Shown here piece by piece: positions 40,429 to 50,186 of a stretch of DNA of 64,000 nt (the first letter of the stretch is position 1; each line of letters begins with the position of its first letter). The notes beneath the pieces were generated by a model. The model ran no database searches. It was not told the origin of the DNA and saw only the letters and a program-made list of their open reading frames with translations. The position numbers and the translations under genes were made by a program. The stretch is from Xanthobacter sp. YC-JY1 (GTDB taxonomy: Bacteria; Pseudomonadota; Alphaproteobacteria; Rhizobiales; Xanthobacteraceae): assembly GCF_021730305.1 (NCBI RefSeq), contig NZ_CP032674.1:729001-793000 (forward strand), written 5' to 3'.

Positions 40429-41381
40429 GACCGGCCTCCAGACGACAGCTTGTCAGCCGCCAGCTTCTCGGCGTTCGCCTCGTCTTCAGGCGACACCTTG
40501 TTGGCGCCGTTGACGAGGTAGTGCAGCGCGCCAGCGAGGGCGGCAAAGCCCATGACGCCGAGGCCCACATATTTGGTCACGCCCTTCCACGCCTCGACGA
40601 TGGGGCTGATGCGCGGATTGTCCGGCAGGCCCGCATAGATCGAGGGCTTGTCGGCGTGCTGCAGCACATACATGACGTGCGTGCCGCCCACGCCGGGCGG
40701 ATCATACAGGCCCGCATTCTTGTAGCCGCGGGACTTCAGATCCTTGATGCGGCCCTCGGCCCATTCCTTCATCTGCGTCTTGGTGCCGAAGACGATTGCC
40801 TGGGTGGGGCATGCCTTCTGGCAGGCGGGACCCTGGCCGACCGCCACGCGGTCCGAGCACAAAGTGCACTTGTAGGCCTTGTGATCGACCTGCGAGATGC
40901 GTGGGATGTTGAAGGGGCAGCCCTTCACGCAATAGCCGCAGCCGATGCACTTGGCGTGGTCGAAGTCCACGATGCCGTTGGAATACTGCACGATGGCGCC
41001 GGGCGCCGGGCAGGCCTTCAGGCACCCCGGATCGGCGCAATGCATGCAGCCGTCCTTGCGGATGAGCCATTCGAGATTGTCGGTCTCGGGGTTCACCCAC
41101 TCGGTGAAGCGCATGAGTGTCAACGACGCCGGCGTGAGGTCCGGCGGGTTGGTGTAGGTGCCGTTGAAGGTGCCGATCTCCTCATGGAGCTCGTTCCACT
41201 CAAGGCATGCCGACTGGCACGCCTTGCAGCCGATGCACTTCGACACGTCGATGAGCTTGGCCACCGGCTCCTTGAACTCGACCTGCGAGGGGGAACCGGA
41301 GGCCGAGCGGCGGACGAGGTCCGCATCGCTCATCTTGGGCGCCACGGGGGCGGTGGTGGGGTTCGGAATCGGAGGAAACAT
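40425..41381 (-). CDS. fdhH: Formate dehydrogenase beta subunit (4Fe-4S)
   Basis: The 318-residue electron-transfer subunit has four 4Fe-4S binding sets ([42 protein letters not shown] with CQKAC). A single C-terminal transmembrane helix ([20 protein letters not shown]) anchors it. It links the molybdenum subunit to the cytochrome b. Start ATG 41381 has AAGGAG upstream, 17 bases after the fdhG stop. The symbol follows FdnH/FdoH usage. Confidence 0.95.
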   Translation of the reverse strand: MFPPIPNPTTAPVAPKMSDADLVRRSASGSPSQVEFKEPVAKLIDVSKCIGCKACQSACLEWNELHEEIGTFNGTYTNPPDLTPASLTLMRFTEWVNPETDNLEWLIRKDGCMHCADPGCLKACPAPGAIVQYSNGIVDFDHAKCIGCGYCVKGCPFNIPRISQVDHKAYKCTLCSDRVAVGQGPACQKACPTQAIVFGTKTQMKEWAEGRIKDLKSRGYKNAGLYDPPGVGGTHVMYVLQHADKPSIYAGLPDNPRISPIVEAWKGVTKYVGLGVMGFAALAGALHYLVNGANKVSPEDEANAEKLAADKLSSGGRS

Positions 41382-41398
41382 GCTGGTTCTCCTTTTCC

Positions 41399-44300
41399 TT
41401 ACGCCACCGGCCCGGTGGAGGGCTCGATGTTGACGAGGAACGCCTTGAATTCCGGCGTCTCGATGTTCGCGTCACCCACGAACGGGGTGAGCACGTTGGC
41501 CGGGAAGCCCTTCTTGGCGGCGCCGACGAAGCCCCAGTGGATGGGGATGCCGACGATGTGCACGGGCTTGCCGTCCACCATCAGGGGACGGATGCGCTTG
41601 GTCACGTAGGCCTTGGCGAAGACCGAGCCCCGCTTCGACCACACGCGCACCCAGCCGGCGTTCTGGATCGACTTCTCCTTCGCCAGTTGCTCGGAGATCT
41701 CCACAAAGAATTCGGGCTGGAGCACCGAATTCACGTGGTTGTTCTTCGTCCAGTAATGGAAGTGCTCGGTGAGCCGGTAGGAGGTCGCCGCATAGGGGAA
41801 CTCCTTCGACGCCACGTCCGCGAACTGGGCGAAGTCGTCCTTGAACACGCGCGCCACCGGGTTGCCCCGCACCTTGGGGGCGATCAGGTTGGCGACCGGG
41901 CTCTCGAACGGCTCGTAATGCACCGGGAACGGTCCATCCCGCATCATGCCCCGGGTGAACAGGCGGGAGACGCCTTCCGGGTTCATGATGAACGGGCCGA
42001 CATCCTGCGGCTTGGCGGTGGGGGCGATGTCGGGCACGTCGTAGCCCGTCCACTTGGCCCCGTCCCACCAGATCAGCTTGCGGGTGTCGTCCCACGGCTT
42101 GCCGTCGATGTTGCAGGAGGCGCGATTGTAGATGATGCGCCGGTTGGCCGGCCACGCGAACGACCACTTCAAGTAGGCGCCGGTGTCGTCGGGATCGGAA
42201 TTGTCCCGGCGCGCCATCATGTTGCCCGCCTCGGTGTAGCAGCCGGAATAGATCCAGCAGCCCGCCGCGGTGGAGCCGTCGTCGCGCAGCACGCCGAATG
42301 TCGGCACCTGCTTGCCCGCCTCCAGGACCTTCTTGGTGGGGTCGTTGGGGTCGAACACGTCCGAGACCACGTAGCCGTTGAGCTCCTTGGCAAGCTCGTC
42401 GGGCGAGGGCTCGTGCGGGTCCTTGTAGTTCCAGGTGAGGTTGACGATCGGATCGGGGAACGCGCCGCCGTCCTTCTTGTACATCTCCTTCAGGCGCAGA
42501 TGGATCTGCGCCATGATGTAGGTGTCGGGCTTGGCATCGCCCGGAGGGGTGCCGGCGGCCCAGTGCCATTGCAGCCAGCGGCCCGAATTCACCAGCGAGC
42601 CGTTGTCCTCGGCAAAGCAGGTGGTGGGCAGCTGGATGACCTCCGTCTGGATCTTGGACGGATCGGCCTGGTTGTAGACGCCGTGGTTTTCCCAGAAGCG
42701 CGCGGTCTCGGTCTCCAGCGGATCCATGATCACGAGGAGCTTGAGCTTGGCGAGCGCCTCCGCGAGCTTCGCCTTGTTGGGGAAGGCCTGCAGCGGGTTG
42801 AAGCCCTGGCAGAAGTAGATGTTCATCTTCCCCTGCTTCATCAGCTCGAACGCGCGCAGCACGTCATAGGCCGGCACGTCGAGCTTCGGCAGGTAGTCGT
42901 AGGCCCAATTGTTGTCCGCCGTCGCCGACGCACCCCACATGGCCTTCTGGAAGGAGACGAAGAACTTCTTGTAGTTCTGCCAGTAACTCATCTGGTTGGG
43001 ACGCAGCGGCTTGAAACCGCGCGTCGACATGTAGGCGTTGAAGTCCGGCTCCTTCTCCGTCGGGATCGTGAGATAGCCCGGGATCAGGTTGGACATCAGG
43101 CCGATGTCGGTGAGGCCCTGGATGTTGGAATGCCCGCGCAGGGCGTTCATGCCGCCGCCGCGCACGCCGATATTGCCGAGGAGCAGCTGGATCATCGCCA
43201 TGCAGCGGATGTTCTGCGAGCCCTTCGAGTGCTGGGTCCAGCCGAGCGCGTACATGGAGGTCATCGTCTTGGTGGGCGACGAGCACTCCGCCATCATGGA
43301 CGCCACCTTCAGGAACTTGTCCTTGGGCGTGCCCGTGATGCGTTCGACCAGCTCCGGCGTGTAGACGGAGACGTGCTGCTTCAGAAGGTTGAAGACGCAG
43401 CGGGGATGCTGGAGGGTGTTGTCCACGACCGCATAGCCGTCGGGGCCGATCTCGTAGTCCCAGGTGGAGCGGTTGTAGTCCCGCTTCATCTCGTCATAGC
43501 CCGTGAACAGGCCGTCCTGGTACCCGAAGCCTTCCTTGACGATGTAGCCGACGTTGGTGAACGCCTTCACATAGTCCCACTGAATCTTGTCGTTCTGGAT
43601 CAGGTAGTTGATGACGCCGAGCAGGAAGGCGATGTCGGTGCCTTGCCGGATCGGGGCGTAATAGTCCGCCACCGCGGCCGAGCGCGTGAAGCGCGGGTCC
43701 ACGACAACGAGCTTGGCGCCACGGGTGGCCTTCGCCTCCGTGACCCACTTGAATCCGCACGGGTGCGCTTCAGCGGCATTGCCGCCCATGATGATGACCA
43801 GATCCGTGTTCTTGATATCGGTCCACGAATTGGTCATCGCGCCACGGCCAAAAGTTGGGCCCAAACTGGACACCGTGGGGCCGTGTCAGACGCGCGCCTG
43901 ATTGTCGAAAGCCAGAATTCCGGTTGAGCGCACCACCTTGTAGGTGGCGAACGCGGTTTCGTTGGTGGTGGCGGAGGCGGCGAGGAAGCCGGCGGTGAGC
44001 CAGCGGTTCACCGTCACGCCGTCATTGTTCTTGGCGATGAAGTTGGCGTCGCGGTCCGCCTTCATGGCCTTGGCGATCTTGTCGAGCGCCTCGTCCCAGG
44101 AAATCTTCTCGAACTTGTCGGAGCCCGCGCGCCGGATCATGGGCTGCTTGAGGCGCTGCTCGGACTTGACGATGTCGAGCAGGGCCGCGCCCTTCGGGCA
44201 GAGCGTGCCGCGATTGGTGGGGTGGTCGGTGTCACCCTCGATATGGGTGATGTCCGCCTTCTCGCCCTTGGCGAGATTGCCCTTGGAGAAGATGAGGATG

Positions 44301-44485
44301 CCGCAGGCCACCGAGCAGTAGGTGCAGGTGTTGCGCACCTCGGTGGTGTTGACGAGGCGGAATGGCTTGATGGTGGAGGCCAGGGCCTCCTCGATGGGAC
44401 CGAATCCCAACGCGCCCAGCGTCGTTCCCGCCACGCCCGCGCCCGCCGTTTTCAAAAACTGGCGCCGCGAGAGCTCCATGTTCAT
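41399..44485 (-). CDS. fdhG: Formate dehydrogenase alpha subunit, selenocysteine-containing
   Basis: This catalytic molybdopterin subunit oxidises formate to CO2 on the periplasmic side. The complete protein is 1028 residues, like E. coli FdnG (1015). It has a Tat signal ([15 protein letters not shown]), an N-terminal 4Fe-4S set (CTYCSVACG through TLCPKG), and selenocysteine at residue 200 encoded by TGA at 43886-43888 in the context NQARV-U-HGPTV. The stop at 41399 is the real end. The frame does not shift at the TGA, so this is one gene, not two. A SECIS hairpin follows the TGA at the standard distance. ATG 44485 has GGAGG nine bases upstream. It is the first gene of the operon. Confidence 0.96.
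43857..43885 (-). promoter_or_regulatory. Bacterial SECIS element of fdhG
   Basis: On the mRNA strand the UGA is followed by 11 bases (CACGGCCCCAC) and then a hairpin: GG-(U)-GUCC, loop AGUUU, GGGC-CC at 43874-43857. A bulged U on the 5' side and GU in the loop are the features SelB recognises in E. coli fdhF. The 11-base distance from UGA to the apical stem is the same as in fdhF. Confidence 0.85.
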
Positions 44486-44814
44486 CGAAGGAAGCCTCCG
44501 ACCTTTCGTGCCCCGACCGGGGACGGTTTCGGACGGCCTCGGGGCCGCTCCGGGAGCTGGATCACCCAGCGTGACCGGACGGTATTTTGGAACTGGAATG
44601 ATGTCAATTTTCGCCCGCGCAACTCCGCGTGTTTGAACGAAAATCGCCTTCTTGTCGCATGTTGCGATGCGGCACGCGTGCGCCTGCCCGCTACCGCTTC
44701 TGACGTAACGGCATATGGTTTTGCGGCGCCTTCCTGTTGTGCGCTGCCGAAGCATGGCTGACATCACGGAAACGAGCGTTGACCGCGCTTGCAACCCTGA
44801 CGCAGAGTGACCGC
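44486..44814. other. Divergent intergenic region between fdhG and the tlpA-like gene
   Basis: About 330 bases include the fdhG promoter at 44579-44607 and some AT-richer DNA (44585-44720). The start of the TlpA-like gene is not certain and could extend into this region (TTG 44737). I see no sigma-54 element, riboswitch-like fold or further gene. Confidence 0.45.
44579..44607 (-). promoter_or_regulatory. Probable sigma-70-type promoter of the fdh-sel operon
   Basis: On the minus strand TTGACA (44607-44602) is followed by exactly 17 bases and TACCGT (44584-44579). The -35 is perfect and the -10 is weak, which would suit activator control. Transcription would start near 44572, leaving a leader of about 86 bases before fdhG. 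Confidence 0.5.
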
Positions 44815-45534
44815 GTGAAGGTCGGTTTGGCTCCCGCGGGTCGGGGCGCACAATCTATCCAGCCGGATATAACATTTCCCGGACCGCAGCGTCGCTGGCG
44901 GGGCCGAGGACGCGTATCCGCGCGATCCCGGACGGTCGGGTCTCTGCCTCAGCGCGGCGTGCTGGGCGCGATGGCGCTCGCCCTCGTGCTTGCGGCTGGC
45001 CCCCTGCTCATCGCACCCGCCATCGCGGCGGAGGAGGAGCGCGCTCCGCCGGGCCTTCTCGCCGCCGTCGAAGGCCGCCCCGTTGCCCCCGCGCTCTCGC
45101 TCGGCGCCCTCGATGGCGCGCCGGTGGCCCTTGCCGCGGACGCGCCGCCGACCATCGTCCATTTCTTCGCCACCTGGTGCGCGCCCTGCCGCACCGAGCT
45201 TCCCGCCCTCGCCGATTTCGCCCGTCGCAGCGGCGTGCGGGTGCTGCTGGTGGACGTGGCGGAGCCCGCCGACCGCATCCGCCGCTTCTTCGCCGAGGGA
45301 ACGGCCGGCGCCGCGCCCGGCCCCGTTCTGCTCGATCAGAACCGCGCGGCGGCGCGGGGCTGGGGTGTCAGCCTGCTGCCGGCGAGCTTCGTGGTGATCT
45401 CCGGCCGGCTCGCCCTCGCTTATGAGGGCGAGGTGGACTGGGCCGATCCCAAAACCCACGCCGCGATCGCCGCCGCGGCGGCGCCCCCGCAAAAAAACCA
45501 ACCAAAAGAAGCCCAGGGAGAACAGACCCGATGA
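44815..45534 (+). CDS. TlpA-like thioredoxin-fold protein
   Basis: The exported protein has a hydrophobic signal (LGAMALALVLAAGPLLIAP) preceded by a basic stretch and the redox motif FFATWCAPCRTELPAL. Further family blocks are VRVLLVDVAEP and a cis-Pro region GVSLLPASFVVI. Its role is probably periplasmic thiol reduction or cytochrome or cofactor maturation. The start is uncertain: GTG 44815 is used, GTG 44959 or TTG 44737 are alternatives. It overlaps the next gene by ATGA (45531-45534). The divergent position beside fdhG suggests a link to formate dehydrogenase, but this is an inference. Confidence 0.8.
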   Translation: MKVGLAPAGRGAQSIQPDITFPGPQRRWRGRGRVSARSRTVGSLPQRGVLGAMALALVLAAGPLLIAPAIAAEEERAPPGLLAAVEGRPVAPALSLGALDGAPVALAADAPPTIVHFFATWCAPCRTELPALADFARRSGVRVLLVDVAEPADRIRRFFAEGTAGAAPGPVLLDQNRAAARGWGVSLLPASFVVISGRLALAYEGEVDWADPKTHAAIAAAAAPPQKNQPKEAQGEQTR

Positions 45535-46655
45535 CCACCCGTCGCGACCTTCTGAAGGCCGGCGCGCTCGCCGGACTTTCCGCCGGTGCTGCCGCGCTGC
45601 TGCCTCGCGCCGCCTTTGCGCAGGCCGCAGAGGCGCGCGTGTTCGCCCCCACGGTGGGCAACTGGCGCAGCTTCCAGATCACCACCACGGTCGAGATCCT
45701 GAAGCCGGCCGGCAAGGTGCAGGCCTGGCTGCCGGTGGCTTCCTTCTCCAATCCGGACTGGTTCAAGCCCGGCGAGAACACCTGGACCACCAATGCCCGC
45801 TCGGCCAAGATCGTGCGCGATGCGCGCTCCGGCGCCGACATACTGCACGTCGCCTGGGCCGAGGGCGAGCCGGCGCCGAAGGTGGAGCTGGTCAGCCGCG
45901 CCACCACCCGCGACTTCGCCGTGGACCTGACCAAGCCCGGCAAGCCGACGCCCCTCACCGCCGAGGATCGCCGCCGTAACACCGCGGCCACGGACCTCAT
46001 CCCCACCGACGGCATCGTGAAGGCGACGTCCGACAAGATCGTCGCCGGCAAGGCGTCCGAGCTGGACAAGGTCGGCGCCATCTTCCAGTGGATCGTGGAG
46101 AACACCTATCGCAACGCCGCCACCCGTGGCTGCGGCATCGGCGATATCGCGGCACTGCTGAAGAGCGGCGATCTCGGCGGAAAGTGCGCCGATCTCAACG
46201 CTTTGTTCGTGGGCCTGGTGCGGGCGCAGGGCATTCCGGCGCGCGATGTCTACGGCCTGCGCGTGGTGCCCTCGCGCTTCGGCTACAAGAGCCTCGGCGC
46301 CAATTCCGAGATCGTCACCAAGGCGCAGCATTGCCGGGCCGAGGTGTTCCTCTCCGAGTTCGGCTGGACCCCCATGGACCCGGCCGACGTGCGCAAGGTG
46401 GTGCTGGAGGAGCCCCCGGGCAAGCTGGCGCTGGACGACCCCAAGGTGGTGGCCGCGCGCAAGGCGCTGTTCGGCTCGTGGGAGGGCAACTGGTTCGCCT
46501 ACAACACGGCGCACGACGTGGCGCTGCCCGGCTTCGACGGGCCGCATCTCGGCTTCCTCATGTATCCGCAGGCGGTGACCGCGAGCGGCCTGCTCGACTG
46601 CCTCGACCCGGACAATTTCAAATATACCATTCGCGCCGCTGAAATCGCGGTGTGA
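45531..46655 (+). CDS. Tat-exported transglutaminase-like protein
   Basis: The 374-residue protein starts [14 protein letters not shown], a Tat signal ending AAFAQ. An N-terminal beta domain follows ([21 protein letters not shown]) and then a transglutaminase-like core with Cys 219 ([24 protein letters not shown]), His 267 (QHCRAEVFL) and Asp 283 (WTPMDPADV). Such proteins may act as proteases or peptide ligases on envelope substrates. It is translationally coupled to the TlpA-like gene and lies 130 bases before selD. Substrate unknown. Confidence 0.88.
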   Translation: MTTRRDLLKAGALAGLSAGAAALLPRAAFAQAAEARVFAPTVGNWRSFQITTTVEILKPAGKVQAWLPVASFSNPDWFKPGENTWTTNARSAKIVRDARSGADILHVAWAEGEPAPKVELVSRATTRDFAVDLTKPGKPTPLTAEDRRRNTAATDLIPTDGIVKATSDKIVAGKASELDKVGAIFQWIVENTYRNAATRGCGIGDIAALLKSGDLGGKCADLNALFVGLVRAQGIPARDVYGLRVVPSRFGYKSLGANSEIVTKAQHCRAEVFLSEFGWTPMDPADVRKVVLEEPPGKLALDDPKVVAARKALFGSWEGNWFAYNTAHDVALPGFDGPHLGFLMYPQAVTASGLLDCLDPDNFKYTIRAAEIAV

Positions 46656-46785
46656 TCACGTCGCCGGTCAGGGCGTGGTCCCCGCTGTGGCGGCGCTCAG
46701 CGTCGCCCGGCGGGGACATTCTTCCCGGCCTCCCTGCGCGGTGAAGCCCGCCGGGGGGCTGCTCCTTTCTTCCGGAACCCATTCC

Positions 46786-47862
46786 ATGCTCGACGTGCCC
46801 CACGCTTCACCGCAGGACCAGGCGCCGGTCCGCCTCACCAGCCTCGCCCATGGCGGCGGCTGCGGCTGCAAGCTTGCGCCTTCCGTGCTGCAGGAGCTGC
46901 TGGCGGGGCAGGCGAGCGGCGGGCCGTTCGAGCGGCTGCTGGTGGGCACCGAGACGGGCGACGATGCGGCGGCCTACGATCTCGACGGCGAGACCGCCAT
47001 CATCGCCACCACGGACTTCTTCATGCCCATGGTGGATGACCCCGACCATTTCGGCCGCATCGCCGCGACCAACGCCATTTCGGACGTCTACGCCATGGGC
47101 GGAGAGCCGCTGATGGCGCTCGCCATCCTCGGCATGCCCTTGGGCAAGATCGACACCGCCACCGTGCGGGCCATCCTCGCCGGCGGGCAGGCCATCTGCG
47201 CCGAGGCCGGCATTCCGGTGGCCGGCGGCCATTCCATCGACTGCCCGGAGCCGGTCTACGGCCTCGCCGTCATCGGCCGGGCGCCCAAGGCGCGGCTGCG
47301 CCGCAATTCCACGGCGCGCGCGGGCGATGCGCTCATCCTCACCAAGGCGCTGGGCGTCGGCGTCTATTCCGCCGCCTTCAAGAAGGAGGCGCTCTCCGCC
47401 GCCGCCTATGACGAGATGATCGCCTCGGTGACCAAGCTGAACCGCGTCGGCGCGGCGCTCGGCAAGGAGGTGGCGGTGAGCGCCATCACGGATGTGACCG
47501 GCTTCGGCATCCTCGGCCACGGGCTGGAGATGGCGCGCGGCTCGGGCGCCACCCTCGTCATCGAGCGCGCCGCGCTGCCCTGGCTCTCGGAGGCGGAAAT
47601 GCTGGTGCAGCAGGGCTTCGTCACCGGCGCCTCGCACCGCAACTGGTCGAGCTACGGCGCCGAGGTGGACCTGCCCGAAGGCACGCCCGACTGGCAGCGC
47701 CACCTCTTCACCGATCCGCAGACCTCCGGCGGCCTGCTGGTGGCCTGCGCGCCGGAGGAGGCCGACCGCCTGCTCGCCGATATTCGCGCGGCGGGCTATC
47801 CCGCGGCGGTTCGCATCGGGCGCGTGGAGGCCGGGCCGGGGCGGGTGCGCATCGCCGGCTGA
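46786..47862 (+). CDS. selD: Selenide, water dikinase (selenophosphate synthetase)
   Basis: SelD makes selenophosphate from selenide and ATP, the selenium donor for SelA. The 358-residue protein has the N-terminal catalytic GGGCGCKL (Cys 26 and Lys 29, equivalent to E. coli Cys17 and Lys20), [56 protein letters not shown] and [13 protein letters not shown]. The catalytic residue is Cys, not Sec. ATG 46786 gives the family start. No senX- or mnmH-like gene is fused or adjacent. Confidence 0.96.
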   Translation: MLDVPHASPQDQAPVRLTSLAHGGGCGCKLAPSVLQELLAGQASGGPFERLLVGTETGDDAAAYDLDGETAIIATTDFFMPMVDDPDHFGRIAATNAISDVYAMGGEPLMALAILGMPLGKIDTATVRAILAGGQAICAEAGIPVAGGHSIDCPEPVYGLAVIGRAPKARLRRNSTARAGDALILTKALGVGVYSAAFKKEALSAAAYDEMIASVTKLNRVGAALGKEVAVSAITDVTGFGILGHGLEMARGSGATLVIERAALPWLSEAEMLVQQGFVTGASHRNWSSYGAEVDLPEGTPDWQRHLFTDPQTSGGLLVACAPEEADRLLADIRAAGYPAAVRIGRVEAGPGRVRIAG

Positions 47863-47955
47863 GGCGACAAGCGGGGGCTCTGGCGGGACGCCGGCGCCGA
47901 AATCAAGGAACCATGCGGCGTGGCAGGTCGTTCTCCCGGCGAAAGGAGAACGGAT

Positions 47956-48363
47956 ATGCCCTTCACCGACGCCTTGAACGCTTATTCGACGGCGCCCCGG
48001 CGCCCGTCTCCCATCGTGCTGCCTTCGCCGAACAGGGCGCGCATCTGCGCCACCGCGATCGTCGGCGGCATCATGTTCCTTCTGGTTTCGGGCGTACCCG
48101 CGCCGGCCGCCGCCCAGACCGCTGCACCCGCGGCCCAGACCGGCGCCTGCGAGGAGCCGCCCCACACCGCCGCGACGCCCCCCGCGCATGGCCCGGATTC
48201 CGGCACCAAGCCCGGCAGCGAAGGCTCCACCGCCTGGAGCGGCGGCACCGGCGGCTCCTATACCGGCCTCACGCCCCATGCGGGCACGCCGGCATCGCCC
48301 ACCCGCCAGCCGGATACGGTCTCCGGTGTCAATCCGAAGCCGGAGCCGCAGGGGAAGTGCTGA
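47956..48363 (+). CDS. Secreted low-complexity protein of unknown function
   Basis: The 135-residue protein has an internal hydrophobic signal (ICATAIVGGIMFLLVSGVPAPAAAQ) after a 33-residue lead. A Pro/Thr/Ser/Gly-rich mature part follows (SEGSTAWSGGTGGSYTGLTPHAGTP) with one Cys near each end. The start ATG 47956 has AAGGAGAA upstream. It overlaps the 3' end of the convergent kinase-like gene by 35 bases. Function unknown. Confidence 0.7.
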   Translation: MPFTDALNAYSTAPRRPSPIVLPSPNRARICATAIVGGIMFLLVSGVPAPAAAQTAAPAAQTGACEEPPHTAATPPAHGPDSGTKPGSEGSTAWSGGTGGSYTGLTPHAGTPASPTRQPDTVSGVNPKPEPQGKC

Positions 48364-49945
48364 CGGGGCGCTCGGCTCTCGCCCAATGGATGGGGCCGAG
48401 ATCATAGGCCAGCTGATGGCGCACCACGGCGGCATCGGCGTCTGACGCATCGCCGGTGCGGGCGGTCACCCGCCGCACCAGTTCCTCCGCCGGGGCATCG
48501 AGCCAGATACCGGCGAAGGGCAGGCCAGCCTGCGTCGCAACCTCTTCGATGGCGTCCCGCTCCTCGGGGCGCGCATGCACGGCATCCACGATGACCGTGT
48601 AACTGCTGGCGAGGACACGGCGCGCCAGCGTCCGCAGCCGCTCATAGACGCGCGGGCTCACCTCGGCCGCATAGGCTTCAGGGGGCAATTTTTCCGTTTC
48701 CGCTACATGGAACAAGCGCTTGCGCTCGATATCCGAGCGCAGGATGACCGCGCCGGGCGCCCGCGTGCCGACACCCACCGCCGCCTTGGCCGCCCACGTG
48801 CTCTTGCCGCTGCCGGACAGCCCGCCCACCGCCCAGAGCGTGGGCCGGGAGGGGTCGGCCGTTTTCACCGTCACATCGCCGAAGCGAACCGGATCGGGCT
48901 GCGTGGTGCCGAGGAGGTCGATGGTCTGCTGGAAGAAGTGGGCGACGCGCCCCTCCGCCTCAGTCCGCTTCTCCCCCTCCAGATGCGCGAGCCCCGCCGC
49001 CTCCACCTTCGCGCGGATGCCGGCGCGCAGGCTGAGGAAGAGCGGCAGCGCCGCGAGCCCGTCGAGCTGCGCGTCGTCGCTGGCCCACAGATAGCGGTTG
49101 AAGATGGCGTTGGCCTCTGTCCTCAGGCCCCGCTGCCACAGGTCCATGAGCAGGAAGGCGAGGTCGTAGAGCACGTCGCAGGTGGCGATCTCGTCGTTGA
49201 ACTCGATGGCGTCGAACAGCACCGGCTTGCCGTCGAGGAGCACGATGTTGCGCAGGTGCATGTCGCCATGGCAGCGGCGCACGAAGCCCGCCCCGGCGCG
49301 CGTCGCCAGCAGCGGGCGCACACGGGCCAGCGCCGCACGGGAGACTTCGGCGAGCCGCGCCACGTCTTCGGCCGGGAACAGGTCCGGCCGGGCGGAGAAT
49401 TCGGCGATATTGTCTTCCAGATAGGTGGAGAGCGCGGCAGCGGTGTCGAAGCCCCGGCGCTCGGGCGCGGCGGCGTGGGCGCTCACCACCATGGCCGCGA
49501 CGGCCTTGACCAGCTCGGGCGTGAGCTCGCCGCGCCCGGCGATCCTGTCGAGGGTGAGGTCGGTGTCGAAGCGGCGCATCTTCACCGCATAGTCCACCGC
49601 CTCGCCATCGCCGCCGAGCGCGAGGCCATGGGGCGTGCGCACGATGGGCACCACGCCGAGATAAAGGCCGGGTGCCCCCGCGCCCGAGATCGCCACCTCG
49701 GCGGCGCAGGCGGCGCGGCGCTTCTCCAGCGTGGAGAAATCCATGAAGGGGAAGAAGACCGCGCGCTTCACCTTGTAGGCGAACGGGCCGGCGAGGAAGA
49801 CGGCGGCGCCGTGGGTGTCGATGCGGATGATGTTCTCCGCAAGCCCATGGGTCGCGGGATCGGCGAGGAGGGCGAAGACGGCGCTTTGGTCGGCGACCAC
49901 GTGGTCGCCGGCGGTCTTTTGGGGCGGTTGCGCAGGTGCTGCCAT
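48329..49945 (-). CDS. Bifunctional aminoglycoside-phosphotransferase-like / P-loop kinase protein
   Basis: The 538-residue protein has two parts. Residues about 30-330 resemble APH/choline-kinase proteins (AFLAGPFAYKVKRAVFFPFMDFSTLEKR with the ATP Lys; RCHGDMHLRNIVLLDGKPVLFDAIEFND as catalytic loop and metal site). Residues about 360-525 are an AAA_33/gluconokinase-like P-loop domain (AVGGLSGSGKSTWAAKAA as Walker A, then VILRSDIERKRLF). This fusion is a known but uncharacterised family. ATG 49945 has GAGG upstream. Substrate unknown; antibiotic resistance should not be assumed. Confidence 0.87.
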   Translation of the reverse strand: MAAPAQPPQKTAGDHVVADQSAVFALLADPATHGLAENIIRIDTHGAAVFLAGPFAYKVKRAVFFPFMDFSTLEKRRAACAAEVAISGAGAPGLYLGVVPIVRTPHGLALGGDGEAVDYAVKMRRFDTDLTLDRIAGRGELTPELVKAVAAMVVSAHAAAPERRGFDTAAALSTYLEDNIAEFSARPDLFPAEDVARLAEVSRAALARVRPLLATRAGAGFVRRCHGDMHLRNIVLLDGKPVLFDAIEFNDEIATCDVLYDLAFLLMDLWQRGLRTEANAIFNRYLWASDDAQLDGLAALPLFLSLRAGIRAKVEAAGLAHLEGEKRTEAEGRVAHFFQQTIDLLGTTQPDPVRFGDVTVKTADPSRPTLWAVGGLSGSGKSTWAAKAAVGVGTRAPGAVILRSDIERKRLFHVAETEKLPPEAYAAEVSPRVYERLRTLARRVLASSYTVIVDAVHARPEERDAIEEVATQAGLPFAGIWLDAPAEELVRRVTARTGDASDADAAVVRHQLAYDLGPIHWARAERPVSTSPAAPASD

Positions 49946-50030
49946 GGTCGCCTCGCCACGCTTTCCCGTCCGAACCAAAGGGGCCGGGTCTTATGCGCTC
50001 TGGCCGGCACTCGCTCCGGCCCATCGGCGT

Positions 50031-50134
50031 GTCATCGCCCGGCTTGTCCGGGCGATCCACCCTGCCGTTTCAGCAATGGTCGAAAGATTGACCCCGGCCC
50101 ATCCGTGGATCGCCCGGACAAGCCGGGCGATGAC
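50031..50134. repeat. Two-armed palindromic intergenic repeat, copy 5
   Basis: The left arm gtcatcgcccggcttgtccg and the right arm gtggatcgcccggacaagcc (ending gatgac at 50134) are variants of the family at 2984 with matching changes in both arms. It lies between the kinase-like gene and the alcohol dehydrogenase. Confidence 0.85.
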
Positions 50135-50186
50135 GGCGGTCGAGTGTTCTCCCGCGAAGGGGAGAAGGGTAAAGCCGGCCTGCCCC

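Noticed and set aside
41537-43927. Open frame of about 800 codons on the plus strand opposite fdhG
   Set aside because: Antisense shadow of fdhG with no recognisable protein pattern.
41399-44485. fdhG as two genes or a frameshifted pseudogene
   Set aside because: The only interruption is a TGA in the same frame at the known Sec position, followed by a SECIS hairpin and with a full Sec machinery encoded alongside.
46786-47862. SelD as a second selenoprotein
   Set aside because: The catalytic position is encoded by a Cys codon in GGGCGCK; no in-frame UGA is present.
48329-49945. Aminoglycoside resistance gene
   Set aside because: APH resemblance is limited to the general kinase fold, and the fused P-loop domain belongs to a separate uncharacterised family.
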